A stretch of DNA of 64,000 bases from Nephrocerus scutellatus (Eukaryota; Arthropoda; Insecta; Diptera; Pipunculidae): contig OX352763.1 in assembly GCA_947095585.1 (NCBI GenBank), positions 45,000,010 through 45,064,009 of the forward strand. Direction: 5' to 3'. Positions 21,801 through 33,276 of this stretch are shown here, one piece after another (within the stretch, counting starts at the first letter, position 1; each line of letters begins with the position of its first letter). The notes under the pieces were generated by a model. It searched no databases. It was given only the letters and a program-made list of their open reading frames with translations, and was not told where the DNA came from. The position numbers were made by a program, and so were the translations under genes.

Positions 21801-24800
21801 ATTTCATGAAAATAACAAAAGTTCAAACCGATGCACAAATGCCTCATCCCCTCTGCATTGTAATCTAACAAACTCTATTCGATAGATTATTCCTTTAGGA
21901 AGACACAGGTGTGGGTCAATATAGTGAGACATCTCTGGGAACTGGCCAATCCGCTTGACAGAGAACCGCCAAATTGACGAATTTCATGAAAATAACAAAA
22001 GTTCAAACCGATGCACAAATGCCTCATCCCCTCTGCATTGTAATCTAACAAACTCTATTCGATAGATTATTTCTTTAGAAAGACACAGGTGTGAGTCAAT
22101 TTAGTGAGACATCTCTGGGAACTGGCCAATCCGCTTGACAGAGAACCTCCAAATTGACGAATTTCATGAAAATAACAAAAGTTCAAACCGATCCACAAAT
22201 GCCTCATCCCCTCTGCATTGTAATCTAACAAACTCTATTCGATAGATTATTCCTTTAGGAAGACACAGGTGTGGGTCAATATAGTGAGACATCTCTGGGA
22301 ACTGGCCAATCCGCTTGACAGAGAACCGCCAAATTGACGAATTTCATGAAAATAACAAAAGTTCAAACCGATGCACAAATGCCTCTTCCCCTCTGCATTG
22401 TAATCTAACAATCTCTATTCGATAGATTATTCCTTTAGGAAGACACAGGTGTGAGTCAATTTAGTGAGACATCTCTGGGAACTGGCCAATCCGCTTGACA
22501 GAGAACCTCCAAATTGACGAATTTCATGAAAATAACAAAAGTTCAAACCGATGCACAAATGCCTCATCCCCTCTGCATTCTAATCTGACAAACTCTATTC
22601 GATAGATTATTCCTTTAGGAAGACACAGGTGTGGGTCAATATAGTGAGACATCTCTGGGAACTGGCCAATCCGCTTGACAGAGAACCTCCAAATTGAAGA
22701 ATTTCATGAAAATAACAAAAGTTCAAACCGATGCACAAATGCCTCTTCCCCTCTGCATTGTAATCTAACAATCTCTATTCGATAGATTATTCCCCTTTAG
22801 GAAGACACAGGTGTGAGTCAATTTAGTGAGACATCTCTGGGAACTGGCCAATCCGCTTGACAGAGAACCTCCAAATTGACGAATTTCATGAAAATAACAA
22901 AAGTTCAAACCGATGCACAAATGCCTCTTCCCCTCTGCATTGTAATCTAACAATCTCTATTCGATAGATTATTCCTTTAGGAAGACACAGGTGTGAGTCA
23001 ATTTAGTGAGACATCTCTGGGAACTGGCCAATCCGCTTGACAGAGAACCTCCAAATTGACGAATTTCATGAAAATAACAAAAGTTCAAACCGATGCACAA
23101 ATGCCTCTTCCCCTCTGCATTGTAATCTAACAAACTCTATTCGATAGATTATTCCTTTAGGAAGACACAGGTGTGGGTCAATATAGTGAGACATCTCTGG
23201 GAACTGGCCAATCCGCTTGACAGAGAACCGCCAAATTGACGAATTTCATGAAAATAACAAAAGTTCAAACCGATGCACAAATGCCTCTTCCCCTCTGCAT
23301 TGTAATCTAACAATCTCTATTCGATAGATTATTCCTTTAGGAAGACACAGGTGTGAGTCAATTTAGTGAGACATCTCTGGGAACTGGCCAATCCGCTTGA
23401 CAGAGAACCTCCAAATTGACGAATTTCATGAAAATAACAAAAGTTCAAACCGATGCACAAATGCCTCATCCCCTCTGCATTCTAATCTGACAAACTCTAT
23501 TCGATAGATTATTCCTTTAGGAAGACACAGGTGTGGGTCAATATAGTGAGACATCTCTGGGAACTGGCCAATCCGCTTGACAGAGAACCTCCAAATTGAA
23601 GAATTTCATGAAAATAACAAAAGTTCAAACCGATGCACAAATGCCTCTTCCCCTCTGCATTGTAATCTAACAATCTCTATTCGATAGATTATTCCTTTAG
23701 GAAGACACAGGTGTGAGTCAATTTAGTGAGACATCTCTGGGAACTGGCCAATCCGCTTGACAGAGAACCTCCAAATTGACGAATTTCATGAAAATAACAA
23801 AAGTTCAAACCGATGCACAAATGCCTCTTCCCCTCTGCATTGTAATCTAATAAACTCTATTCGATAGATTATTCCTTTAGGAAGACACAGGTGTGGGTCA
23901 ATATAGTGAGACATCTCTGGGAACTGGCCAATCCGCTTGACAGAGAACCTCCAAATTGAAGAATTTCATGAAAATAACAAAAGTTCAAACCGATGCACAA
24001 ATGCCTCTTCCCCTCTGCATTGTAATCTAACAATCTCTATTCGATAGATTATTCCTTTAGGAAGACACAGGTGTGAGTCAATTTAGTGAGACATCTCTGG
24101 GAACTGGCCAATCCGCTTGACAGAGAACCTCCAAATTGACGAATTTCATGAAAATAACAAAAGTTCAAACCGATGCACAAATGCCTCTTCCCCTCTGCAT
24201 TGTAATCTAACAAACTCTATTCGATAGATTATTCCTTTAGGAAGACACAGGTGTGGGTCAATATAGTGAGACATCTCTGGGAACTGGCCAATCCGCTTGA
24301 CAGAGAACCTCCAAATTGAAGAATTTCATGAAAATAACAAAAGTTCAAACCGATGCACAAATGCCTCTTCCCCTCTGCATTGTAATCTAACAAACTCTAT
24401 TCGATAGATTATTCCTTTAGGAAGACACAGGTGTGGGTCAATATAGTGAGACATCTCTGGGAACTGGCCAATCCGCTTGACAGAGAACCTCCAAATTGAA
24501 GAATTTCATGAAAATAACAAAAGTTCAAACCGATGCACAAATGCCTCTTCCCCTCTGCATTGTAATCTAACAATCTCTATTAGATAGATTATTCCTTTAG
24601 GAAGACACAGGTGTGAGTCAATTTAGTGAGACATCTCTGGGAACTGGCCAATCCGCTTGACAGAGAACCTCCAAATTGACGAATTTCATGAAAATAACAA
24701 AAGTTCAAACCGTTGCACAAATGCCTCTTCCCCTCTGCATTGTAATCCAACAAACTCTATTCGATAGATTATTCCTTTAGGAAGACACAGGTGTGGGTCA

Positions 24801-25075
24801 ATATAGTGAGACATCTCTGGGAACTGGCCAATCCGCTTGACAGAGAACCTCCAAATTGAAGAATTTCATGAAAATAACAAAAGTTCAAACCGATGCACAA
24901 ATGCCTCTTCCCCTCTGCATTGTAATCTAATAAACTCTATTCGATAGATTATTCCTTTAGGAAGACACAGGTGTGGGTCAATTTAGTGAGACATCTATGT
25001 GAGCTTGTTAATCTGCTTTACAGCGAACCTCTAAATTCAAAATAACAAATGTTATTTTTACCAATACATATGCAG
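18745..25075 (+). repeat. 180-bp satellite array, about 34 direct units
   Basis: The monomer, e.g. 18901-19080, holds GAACCTCCAAATTGACGAAT, TTCATGAAAATAACAAAAGT, CTCTATTCGATAGATTATT, GACACAGGTGTGAGTCAATT and CTGGGAACTGGCCAATCCGC. The period is 180 bp (two units are 182 bp because of an extra CC, at about 20990 and 22790). Direct units run from about 18871 to 24996, then decay to 25075. A reverse-oriented unit occupies 18745-18875. Short frames seen on the minus strand repeat with the monomer and are not genes. Confidence 0.97.
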
Positions 25076-26237
25076 GCTGTATACATATGAGATTCTGTTA
25101 ATTTTGTTATTTGTTAAAAACTTCACATCCGTCGAATATATGGTGTGAGTATAATTTGGAAAGCTTCAGTGGTTCAGCCGTGATAGTCAGACATCCATAC
25201 GCACCAACGTATTATGTATTATTATTCATATTTCTGAAGATGTCATAGCATTCAATACATAATCTACAAAAGGTTTTTTTTTTGTTGGAAATTACACACA
25301 CTTGGGTTAGCCTGAACCAATTCGGCAAATTTGCAATGTGACATTGCGAACACTGTAAAAACAAAACAATGTTCAATATTGGGATAAAAAGGAAATGGTC
25401 GTTGCTGTTCCACAAAACCCGCATAGTTAATTATGGGAATTGCACATCTTCCTCTGTAATTGTAATAGAAAAGATTAATTATTGGTAGCGAGATCGAAGT
25501 AAGTAATATTTATTTAGGTTGTTCATTTGGACTTTAAGAGCTTTAAGTTTGACAACGGGTTAATACGTGAATTTATGAAAAAGTTAATCCATAATACTTA
25601 TTGACATTTGATTGATGCTTTTTACTTCCAGTAATTAATTTTTTTTTCTATTTAATACAATTATGTAAATAATTTTTTACAATTCTCATATTAACAAGAA
25701 CCAACCAAAAAACAAACTGAAAATACGTTTTCTCTTATGTCGCCTTCCTCGGTTCACGTGCATACTAGTGCTCATTTTAAGGTCATCAAATGTTGTTGAC
25801 CCGAAACAGAGGTCATACTGATTATGTACATGTAGGATATACACCTTAAAATTTCTTATGATGTAATCTTTTCTTTGTGCTCTTAAATAATTTGGTTATA
25901 TTTCCGTCGATATTGTAGTACAAGTATAAAGCATTAATATCTCAAGATACTTACAAGAAATTGGCAACCATTGACTAGAGTTTAATATCCATCTGGTACG
26001 TATACTTTACACTGATTTTGACCAACGGCGACCTCTGTGTTACAACCCAACAGATACCTACGATATTCGATAGCTATTTTAGATATTTTAGTGGAGTCTT
26101 CTTTTAAATGCAAACAAACGTTAAGGATTTAACATTTTAAATTGTTCGTGTGTTTAACAGGAGTCGTTTTTTACGCAAGCACGCATCACAACTGATACCG
26201 AATTCCTTTGGATGTTTAATAAGGGTATGATAAAAAA

Positions 26238-26995
26238 AACAGTTGGAGATAATTATGCGCAATTCTATGTGTATAAAAATTGCAACTTATTGTTCTATAG
26301 CTCATAAAATAATATATTCGATACCCATCAATATTCTACCTAATATGCAGTATGGGTATGGTTCGTACGACGAAGCCATATGCGGCCTGCTGTCAATTGC
26401 TGGTTCTTCCTCGCCTTCGTTGGACATTCGGTTAAAAGATGGAAGATTGAATTGAAATCGTCAAACCATCTGTCTCGGTTTAACTTAATCGACTTCGCAA
26501 TTATCACGCCTATGCGTTCTGTTCCGCCAACAGCTTTTGTTATGCTTAATCTATGCAAATGGGTAAATGCGCGATTGCGAGGTGCGAGTTTACGGACATT
26601 ATTGCTTGCCTATAATTAAGAGTTATCTGTAACAAAAACAATTGTTTTCAATTGGTTTTGCTAAATACTGAAGAACTTTCCAATAGGATATCTGCAACAT
26701 TTGTATTCAGCGTTATGAGTGTAGTGTGTTATATGTTCGCATCTTATTTTCGAGTCGAGTTATGCTCACCACAGTGTAGATTCTTTTTCTCAATGAGGAA
26801 AAGGTCTTACATGAACATAATTTAATTACCCCACTTTATTTTAAAAGTTCTGAGCACAATGTTGTTAACTCTTATTACATATGTATATTTAATTTATCTT
26901 TAGCTAGCTTTCATACCTCCAATCCACAAAAATTCCTTACATCAAAATATCGAGAATGATAAGCGTATATCTAAATTACTCTTGATTCCAAACAT
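26238..26995. other. Unclassified DNA
   Basis: A more GC-rich stretch (26340-26620) has short open frames on both strands, but I recognise no domain and see no splice pattern that would support an exon. The rest is AT-rich and without repeats that I can match to the window. Confidence 0.4.
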
Positions 26996-27245
26996 CTTTG
27001 AAGTCATTGTAAAAAGTGCGGATTTCGTAGGCAACGTTCTACTGGTGATATGATGGCATTGAACAGTGGAATCAATAATCAATTTGGTGAATGCAAAGCC
27101 GTTGCACTCGATATTTCCAAGGAACAGAGTTTGTCATCATACTATTTTTAACTCTGTTTTGTCTCCCACACTTTTTCTCATCCCAATGATGTCCCCTGTC
27201 GTCTAAGCGAATCTTAAATCCACTGCCATTTCTAACTACTACGTC
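26996..27245 (+). pseudogene. LINE RT fragment
   Basis: The text near 27058-27122 reads ALNSGINNQFGE...ALDISKE, the palm block that starts with an Asp-containing ALDIS(K)AFD-type motif. Near 27185 CPLSSKRILNP matches LLSSKRILNP of LINE fragment C. The two pieces are joined with the intervening RT core missing. It belongs to the same family as fragments A, B and C and is followed by H1 sequence. Confidence 0.65.
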
Positions 27246-27264
27246 AGACAAATATTCAATTGAT

Positions 27265-27470
27265 TTGGAAGTGATGCGATTTTCTTTAAATTTTATACAC
27301 ATGTGTATCTCCGATGGAAACACTTTGTGTTAAAATGTGATCAGGATAAGGGGATCCCAATTTTTTTTTAAAGATACCCGATTTTATTCAAACTTTGAAC
27401 ATTGTGTATCAATTAGAGAATTTAAACGAAAAATTTTAATTTTTATTGTTTTTTTTTTTTAATTTAAATA
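27265..27470 (+). repeat. Partial H1 copy (+)
   Basis: It contains GATTTTCTTTAAATTTTATA, ACACATGTGTATCTCCGATG and the terminal AATTAGAGAATTTAAACGAA with a T-rich tail. It holds only about two units and is joined to LINE sequence on its left. Confidence 0.7.
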
Positions 27471-27529
27471 AACCATATTGCCGCGACGCAAGTAATTTAG
27501 GGAGTTCTCCCTTTTCATTGAGAGTATGT

Positions 27530-28925
27530 ATAAATAAAACAACCTATAAAAATTTAATTTTTGTCTAAACTCTCTTCTCGGGGATACACAATGTGTAAAA
27601 ATGTGAATAAAATCGGGGAAATTTTTTTAATAAAATTGTTTTGACCCGAGTAAATTTTTTAAAATTTTGTAGGGATCTTTCCGACACCGGGAAAACAAAA
27701 AATTGTGTTCATCGACGATACGTATAAAATTTGTAGAAAATCGGGTACTTTTTTTATAAACTTTGTATGGGTGGCCCCCGACCCCGAGGCCCGATCACTT
27801 CCAAATTTTTACAAAAGTGTTGTCCATCGGAGTTACACATGCATATAAAATTTTGATGAAAATCTGGTACTTTTGTTTATAAAATTTGTATGGGTCTCTC
27901 CCGGCCACGGGGCCCGATCACTTCCAACTTTCTACAAACAGTTTTGTCAATCGGAGATACACATGCGCATAAAATTTAAAGAAAATCAGGTATCGGGGCC
28001 CAATTACTTCCAAATTTCCACAAAAAGTTTTCTCCATCTGAGATACACATGCGCATAAAATTTGAAGAAAATCGGGTCCTTTTTCTATAAAATTTGTATG
28101 GGTGCCCCTTGATCCCGGGTCCCGATCACTTCCAATTTTTTATAAATAGTGTTGTCCATCGGAGTAACAGATGCAAATAAAATTTGAAGAAAATCGAGTA
28201 CTTATTTTTAGAAAGTTTGTATGGATGCTCCCCCGACCCCGAGACCCGATCACTTCCAAATATTTAAAAAAAGTGTTGTATATCTGAGATACAAATGCGT
28301 GTAAAATTTGAAGAAAATCCAAAATTTTCACAAAAAGTGTTGTCCATCGGATATACACATGTGTATAAAATTTGAAGAAAATTGGAAAAATTTCATAAAA
28401 TATTTGTTTGGGAGCCCTCTGACTTTTATCGGTACCCAGACACTTACTCGAAAAACATTTGCTCGAAAAACATTTGCTAGAAAAACATTTTCTCGAAAAA
28501 CATTTGCTCGAAGAACATTTGCTAGAAAATGTATAAAACGACATTTGCTCGAAAAACATTTGCTAGAAAAACATTTTCTCGAAAACTAAATAGTCTATGT
28601 TTTCATCCTTCTAAAAACTATCGCGAGTAATTTTTGTCCGCGAAACATGAGTTTTTTTTAAAAATTTTCGGTTATTTATTTTACCAAAAAATTACGTTCG
28701 AGCAAATGTTTTTCGAGAAAATGTTTTCGAGCAAATGTTTTTCGAGAAAATGTTTTTCTAGCAAATGTTTTTCTAGAAAATGTCATGGAATCCTTTTGTC
28801 ATAGGAAATATGCATGTGTTTCAATGAAATCTGACTTTAGGAAGTGGGTTAAAAATCACAAGATCTGACCAGCCAGCCAGTCCGCTAGCCACGGGCACGC
28901 GAAGTTAATATAGAGAATTTAAAAT
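27530..28925 (-). repeat. Long H1 copy (-) with an inserted foldback minisatellite
   Basis: It starts AAAACAACCTATAAAAATTT, runs through seven or more reverse units (GGAGATACACATGC, AAAATTTGAAGAAAATCGGG, CCCGATCACTTCCAAATTTT) and ends CACGGGCACGCGAAGTTAAT ATAGAGAATTTAAA (28890-28923). Unit spacing is about 115-125 bp. At 28437-28790 it is interrupted by an inverted 16-bp-type minisatellite. Confidence 0.8.
28437..28790. repeat. Foldback minisatellite (CGAAAAACATTTGCT units)
   Basis: Forward units of about 16 bp, (C/A)GAAAAACATTTGCT or ...TTTTCT, fill 28450-28590. Their reverse complements (AGCAAATGTTTTTCGAG) fill 28693-28785. About 100 bp of other sequence separates the arms, so the DNA or RNA could fold into a long hairpin. 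The Ser-Lys-Cys repeats in the overlapping frames are a by-product and not a protein. Confidence 0.85.
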
Positions 28926-29091
28926 GTAAAGTCCTTTATCAAGAAAGACTTAACTAATAACAAATCATTTTTATATTAATAATGTCCCACTTACAAATTT
29001 TTTTAGCTTTTTCTATTTTGGGGTATAATTTGACTCAAATTTAGATTGTCGTTAGCATTATGAATATGTATATTAATGTCAAAGTACAGTA
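28926..29091. other. Short unclassified spacer
   Basis: This AT-rich sequence between H1 and the remaining end of the 5' LTR of BEL copy 2 has no recognisable content. Confidence 0.4.
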
Positions 29092-29149
29092 CAAGGTACA
29101 TGCACCTTGACTATTCCGTCGTTGGAACAAAATAGTTCCACCGTTAACA
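29092..29149 (+). repeat. Remnant of 5' LTR of BEL copy 2
   Basis: Only the last 58 bp remain, from AAGGTACATGCACCTTGACT to CACCGTTAACA; they equal the end of the 3' LTR (37431-37488). The element therefore has no 5' promoter of its own. Confidence 0.9.
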
Positions 29150-29170
29150 TTTGGTGACCCCAACGTGATC
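29150..29170 (+). other. Primer-binding region of BEL copy 2
   Basis: TTTGGTGACCCCAACGTGAT directly follows the LTR end CA. It differs from copy 1 at one base. The matching tRNA was not determined. Confidence 0.7.
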
Positions 29171-29419
29171 CCAGCATTCACTTCCCCCCACTAGTGGTAA
29201 GGAGTGACTGCTGAGCGATCACAATTTAGGACGCGACAAGCGTTTGCCAGGGCTTTGAACACTGGTAAAGTATTCGTCGCGTTTTTTAATTCATACTACG
29301 TTCTTAAAGGCGTGTACCAGGGCTATACACTGGTACCAACGATAGCTGCATAAGAAAAATATCTAGTTAGAAACACACACAAGTCAGCGAGATTGAAGCA
29401 GTCATCGAGGGATATCATC

Positions 29420-31050
29420 ATGGATATCGAAAAATTAGCTCAACAGCAAGAACGTAATGCTGAAAGTTTCAACAAGATCATCAGCAACTACAAGAAGGAT
29501 CCTGCCGACAGGAAAACTCAAGAAAGTTATTTTCGAGAAAGGCTTCGACGGTTGAAGGAAGCTTGGGAAGCGTTCGAGGAAATCGACAACCAGATCAGGT
29601 CCATACCAGATGTGCCGACTAATCATGATTATTTTATTCATGAGGTATACGACACTGTATTAGAAAACTACAGAAAATTCAAAGGGCATTTTGAGGAAAA
29701 GATAGCCGTGCTATTGAAGGTCAAACCAACATTGGAAGGGGAAATTACAAGAAACCAAGGGCCGCAACAATCCGATGCCGAAAACAAAAATACCGTCACG
29801 ATGACGACTCAACCAACAGATGAGATCAACAGAATCATACGGCGACACAACGCCATAGTGGTGTCGCTACGTCGTGTATTGAGTGGTGTAGACTTCAATT
29901 TAAATCCAGAGCTACAGCATACAAGGTCACATTGGGAGTATAAGTTGAGAGCCATCGAACAATACTGGGTTCAACTTGAAGAACTTCATACATCAATTTA
30001 TGAGCTAAGTGACGACAACGTAGCTAACGGCTACGATGAAGAAGAACATTTCATCTTGGCTGAAGAAGTTGAAGGGGTTGTCACAGCCTTAATTGCAAGA
30101 CTGCAGGAATGTGCTCCTAGGACAGGAACAACAGCTGCACACACGTTACCACTTCCGAAAATGGAATTGCCAAAGTTTGATGGGGATTACTCCAAATGGC
30201 AACAATTCCACGATCTTTTTAAACAAATGGTCCACATGCAACCAATGGCAAATTGCCAAAAAATGTGGTATCTGAAAACAAACCTAACTGGAGAGGCAGA
30301 AAGGCTATTCAGACATTATTCAACGTAAATTACTCACTCAACCAAGTACTGCTGCAGAGAAAAGTTCACCCAACGCCATTAGAAATCTTCACGACGTTAC
30401 TAAGGAGTGTCTCATGGGATTAGAAAATCTCGGTGTGTCCACCAAGGAATGGGATCCAATATTAACCCACGTATTGACGAAAAAATTAGACAGAGATACG
30501 CAACCATATATGAGCAGTCACTCGACAATCCAAAGGAACTTCAAACAACAAAGCAAGTGATGGACTTCTTAGAGAAACGATTTCAATCTCTGGAAGTTCT
30601 GGGCAAGGATCGGCACATCGAGGATCGACGATGACTCCACCCTTTAAGGACATTAGTTGCGGCAGCGAGTTCATCTGAATGCTTAGTTTGCAAGGGAAAT
30701 CACGCACTCTACACTTGCAAGGACTTTTTAGATAAAACCCCCGCACAACGACTAAATGTGCTCAAAAAATATAACCTCTGCATAAATTGCCTGAAGGAAG
30801 GACATCGAGCAACAACTTGCCCGAGACGATCATGCACCAAATGCTCTAAAAAACACAATACTTTAGTGCATTTGGAAGCCGTGAATTCAAGCCAAAAAAT
30901 CAATACAACATCTACACAATTCAAAGGAATCAACCCGACTAGAACAACAGGCCCATCTTCAGTGGAAAATAAGACGCAGGGACACGATCAAGCTCTATCA
31001 CTTAGCACCGTTAGTCAACAACGTCTAGGATATGTTTTGTTGGGGACAGC
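29420..31050 (+). pseudogene. gag: gag of BEL copy 2
   Basis: The start is best placed at ATG 29420 (MDIEKLAQQQ); the frame is open further upstream only from a TTG. The N-terminal 150 residues are helical and charged. Then comes the DUF1759-type gag block (PKMELPKFDGDYSKW, MVHMQPMANCQKMWYLKTN). After a deletion at about 30328 the frame changes, and a TGA at 30632 stops it again. Beyond this lie zinc knuckles CLVCKGNHALYTC (30683), CINCLKEGHRATTC (30779) and CTKCSKKHN. The product would be the structural protein that packages the element RNA. Confidence 0.9.
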
Positions 31051-31560
31051 TCGGGTCAAGTTAGAATCTCACAATGGTGAATTCGTCGAATGCAGAGCGC
31101 TGCTAGATTCAGGCTCTCAAGTAAATTTCATTACGGAGAGACTCGTTAAAAAATTGAAGATTCCAGCAAGGCATGATTCTTTGTGCATCCAGGGGATCGG
31201 TCATGCCACTCAAAGGGCACATAAGAGAGTGAATGTACATTTGCAATCCAGGCTGACTGGGTTCTCGGCTATAATTGAAGCGTTGGTCTTGCCAAAATTA
31301 CTTTCACCTCAACCAACACAATCAATAGACATCTCACAATGGAACATTCCAAAGAATATAAAATTAGCTGATCCAAACTTCAACTGTACGGAGCATATCG
31401 ACCTACTCATCGGCGCAGAATTGTACCATGAACTTCTGTCTGTTGGACAAATAAGATCCAACATCGTGATGCCCACCTTTCAAAACACGGTATTCGGGTG
31501 GATGGCAACAGGGAGAATTGGACCACTTCCAAATACATCAATTACTTGCGGTATGTGCAT
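31051..31560 (+). pseudogene. pol: Aspartic protease region of BEL copy 2 pol
   Basis: Within the long frame 30758-32155 the motif CRALLDSGSQVNFITE (catalytic Asp codon at 31106-31108) is the single D-S/T-G box of a retroviral-type protease (Pfam DUF1758 family in BEL/Pao). It is followed by KKLKIPARHDS and a hydrophobic IEALVLPKLL block. The frame is open here and joined to RT downstream, as expected for a polyprotein. It is a pseudogene only because of lesions on either side. Confidence 0.9.
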
Positions 31561-33276
31561 CGAAGACGAAAACCTGAACAAACTAATTGAAAAATTTTGG
31601 ACAACTGAAGAACCAGAGGAACCACAAGGAGCTCTTACAACAGCAGAAAAGTGGTGTGAAAAGAACTTTATACAGACAACTCATCGGGATATCCAAGGCC
31701 GATTTACCGTAAAACTACCATTTTCAGACGATCCCACAAGTATTGGGGAATCAAAACCCATTGCCCTCCGACGGTTATATGCCTTAGAAAGACGATTGGC
31801 TAACAATAAGGAGCTTAAGCAACAATACGATCAATTTATGAACGAGTATATCACTCTAAATCACATGACAGAAGTAGAGCTTCCACCAAGGAATTCACCA
31901 CACTATTTTCTTCCTCACCACTGCGTGCAAAAACCTGATAGCAGTACCACCAAGTTGAGATTCGTATTCGACGCGTCATGCAAGACATCCTCCAATATAT
32001 CGCTCAATGATATCTTGCATGTAGGCCCCAGAATTCAAGATGACCTATTCACAATTCTGTTAAGATTCCGGTTACCACGGGTTGTTTTTACAGCCGATGT
32101 AGAAAAAATGTATAGACAAGTATTGTACATAAAGAAGATCGAAAGTACCAGTTGATTCTGTGGAGAAAGGACGTATCAGATCCTGTAAAATGTTATCAGT
32201 TGAACACCGTGACCTACGGCACATCATCTGCCCCCTATTTATCAAACAAATGTTTACAACAGCTCTCTCAAGCAACAACTAAAAGCCACCCCTTCGGCAG
32301 CAAGATACTTCAACACGATTTCTACGTAGACGACGTCATGACAGGCGCAAACAGTCTTTCCACTGCTCTGGAAATGCAAAGGCAATTGATTGACGTGCTT
32401 CAGGGAGCAGGCTTCAAACTGCGCAAGTGGTGCGCAAATCACCCACGGCTAATACAAAATTTCGGTTCAGAGGACAAAGAAGTACAGCTGGACTTCAAAA
32501 ATGACTCAGAAGACAACATAAAAACTTTGGGTCTAACTTGGCTGCCCAAGGTAGACGATTTTTGCATCAAAACTTATGAGAATCACGACGCCAAAGTCAC
32601 AAAAAGAAAGGTCTCATCAGAAATAGCACGAATATTTGATCCACTTGGAATCATGGCTCCAGTGGTAATCACCGCGAAAATCTTTCTGCAACAATTGTGG
32701 AAATTAAAATTAGATTGGGATGCAGCTCTACCTCAGGAATTGCATTCACAATGGTCAAGATTTCGTGACGACCTCAAGGCAATAAGTCTCATCAGGATTC
32801 CACGACACATATTTTCACACCAGACTCCAGAAGTAACACAAGTTCACGTTTTCGCTGATGCATCCGAAAGGGCGTATGGAGCCTCCATCTATATACGATC
32901 AACGGTTGGTCACGGAACCATCATAGTGCGATTGTTGTTTGCTAAATCTCGTGTAGCACCACTTGAGAAGGAAAAGTTTAAGAAGCCGACCATTCCACGG
33001 CTAGAATTGTGCGCCGCCAAACTAGCAACGGATCTCGCCAATCGAATAAAAAGGGATATTGGGTACGAAGATGCTCCTACGTATTTTTGGAGTGACTCTG
33101 AAATTGTCTTGGCTTGGATCAACTCCTCCGAGAAATCCCTCCCAACGTTCATTGCTAACAGAGTATCTTCGATAAAGGTTAGTACCACACCACAACAATG
33201 GCGTCACGTAAAATCCAAGGAGAACCCAGCTGATTTACTTACACGAGGAATTACTCCGGAAAGGTTGAAGGAATGA
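31561..33276 (+). pseudogene. pol: Reverse transcriptase and RNase H of BEL copy 2 pol
   Basis: RT begins about SKPIALRRLYALERRL (31750), with RFVFDASCKTSSN and FTADVEKMYRQV up to 32125, where one base is missing relative to copy 1. The second frame (32152-33276) carries NTVTYGTSSAPY, the active-site YVDD at 32323-32334, GFKLRKWCANHP, and RNase H motifs HVFADASERAYG, IPRLELCAAKLA and FWSDSEIVLAWINSS. A TGC-to-TGA change at 33274 ends it early; the frame stays open after that stop. The catalytic residues that I can see are intact. Confidence 0.92.

Larger units (their letters stand above)
18604..26237. repeat. Duplicated segment, copy 2, expanded by satellite
   Basis: The left arm (18604-18740) matches 1465-1610 and the right arm (25235-26237) matches 1771-3067. 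The right arm lacks the MITE present in copy 1 and shows its empty site. Between the arms lie the satellite array and about 160-220 bp (25075-25234) not present in copy 1. Copy 1 has its own unmatched 150 bp at the same place, so the interior was replaced in at least one copy. Confidence 0.8.

Noticed and set aside
20963..22953. Repeated 62-codon frames on the minus strand inside the satellite
   Set aside because: They repeat with the 180-bp unit and arise by chance from it; there is no codon-level constraint and no motif.
18745..25075. CRISPR-like array
   Set aside because: The units are 180 bp with no unique spacers, and the context is a eukaryotic genome; it is a satellite.
26340..26619. 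Possible gene in the GC-richer stretch with open frames on both strands
   Set aside because: No recognisable domain, no splice sites of quality and no start context; left as unclassified.
28140..28559. Protein with SSKCFSRKC-type repeats
   Set aside because: It is a translation of the foldback minisatellite and H1 units, not a conserved frame.
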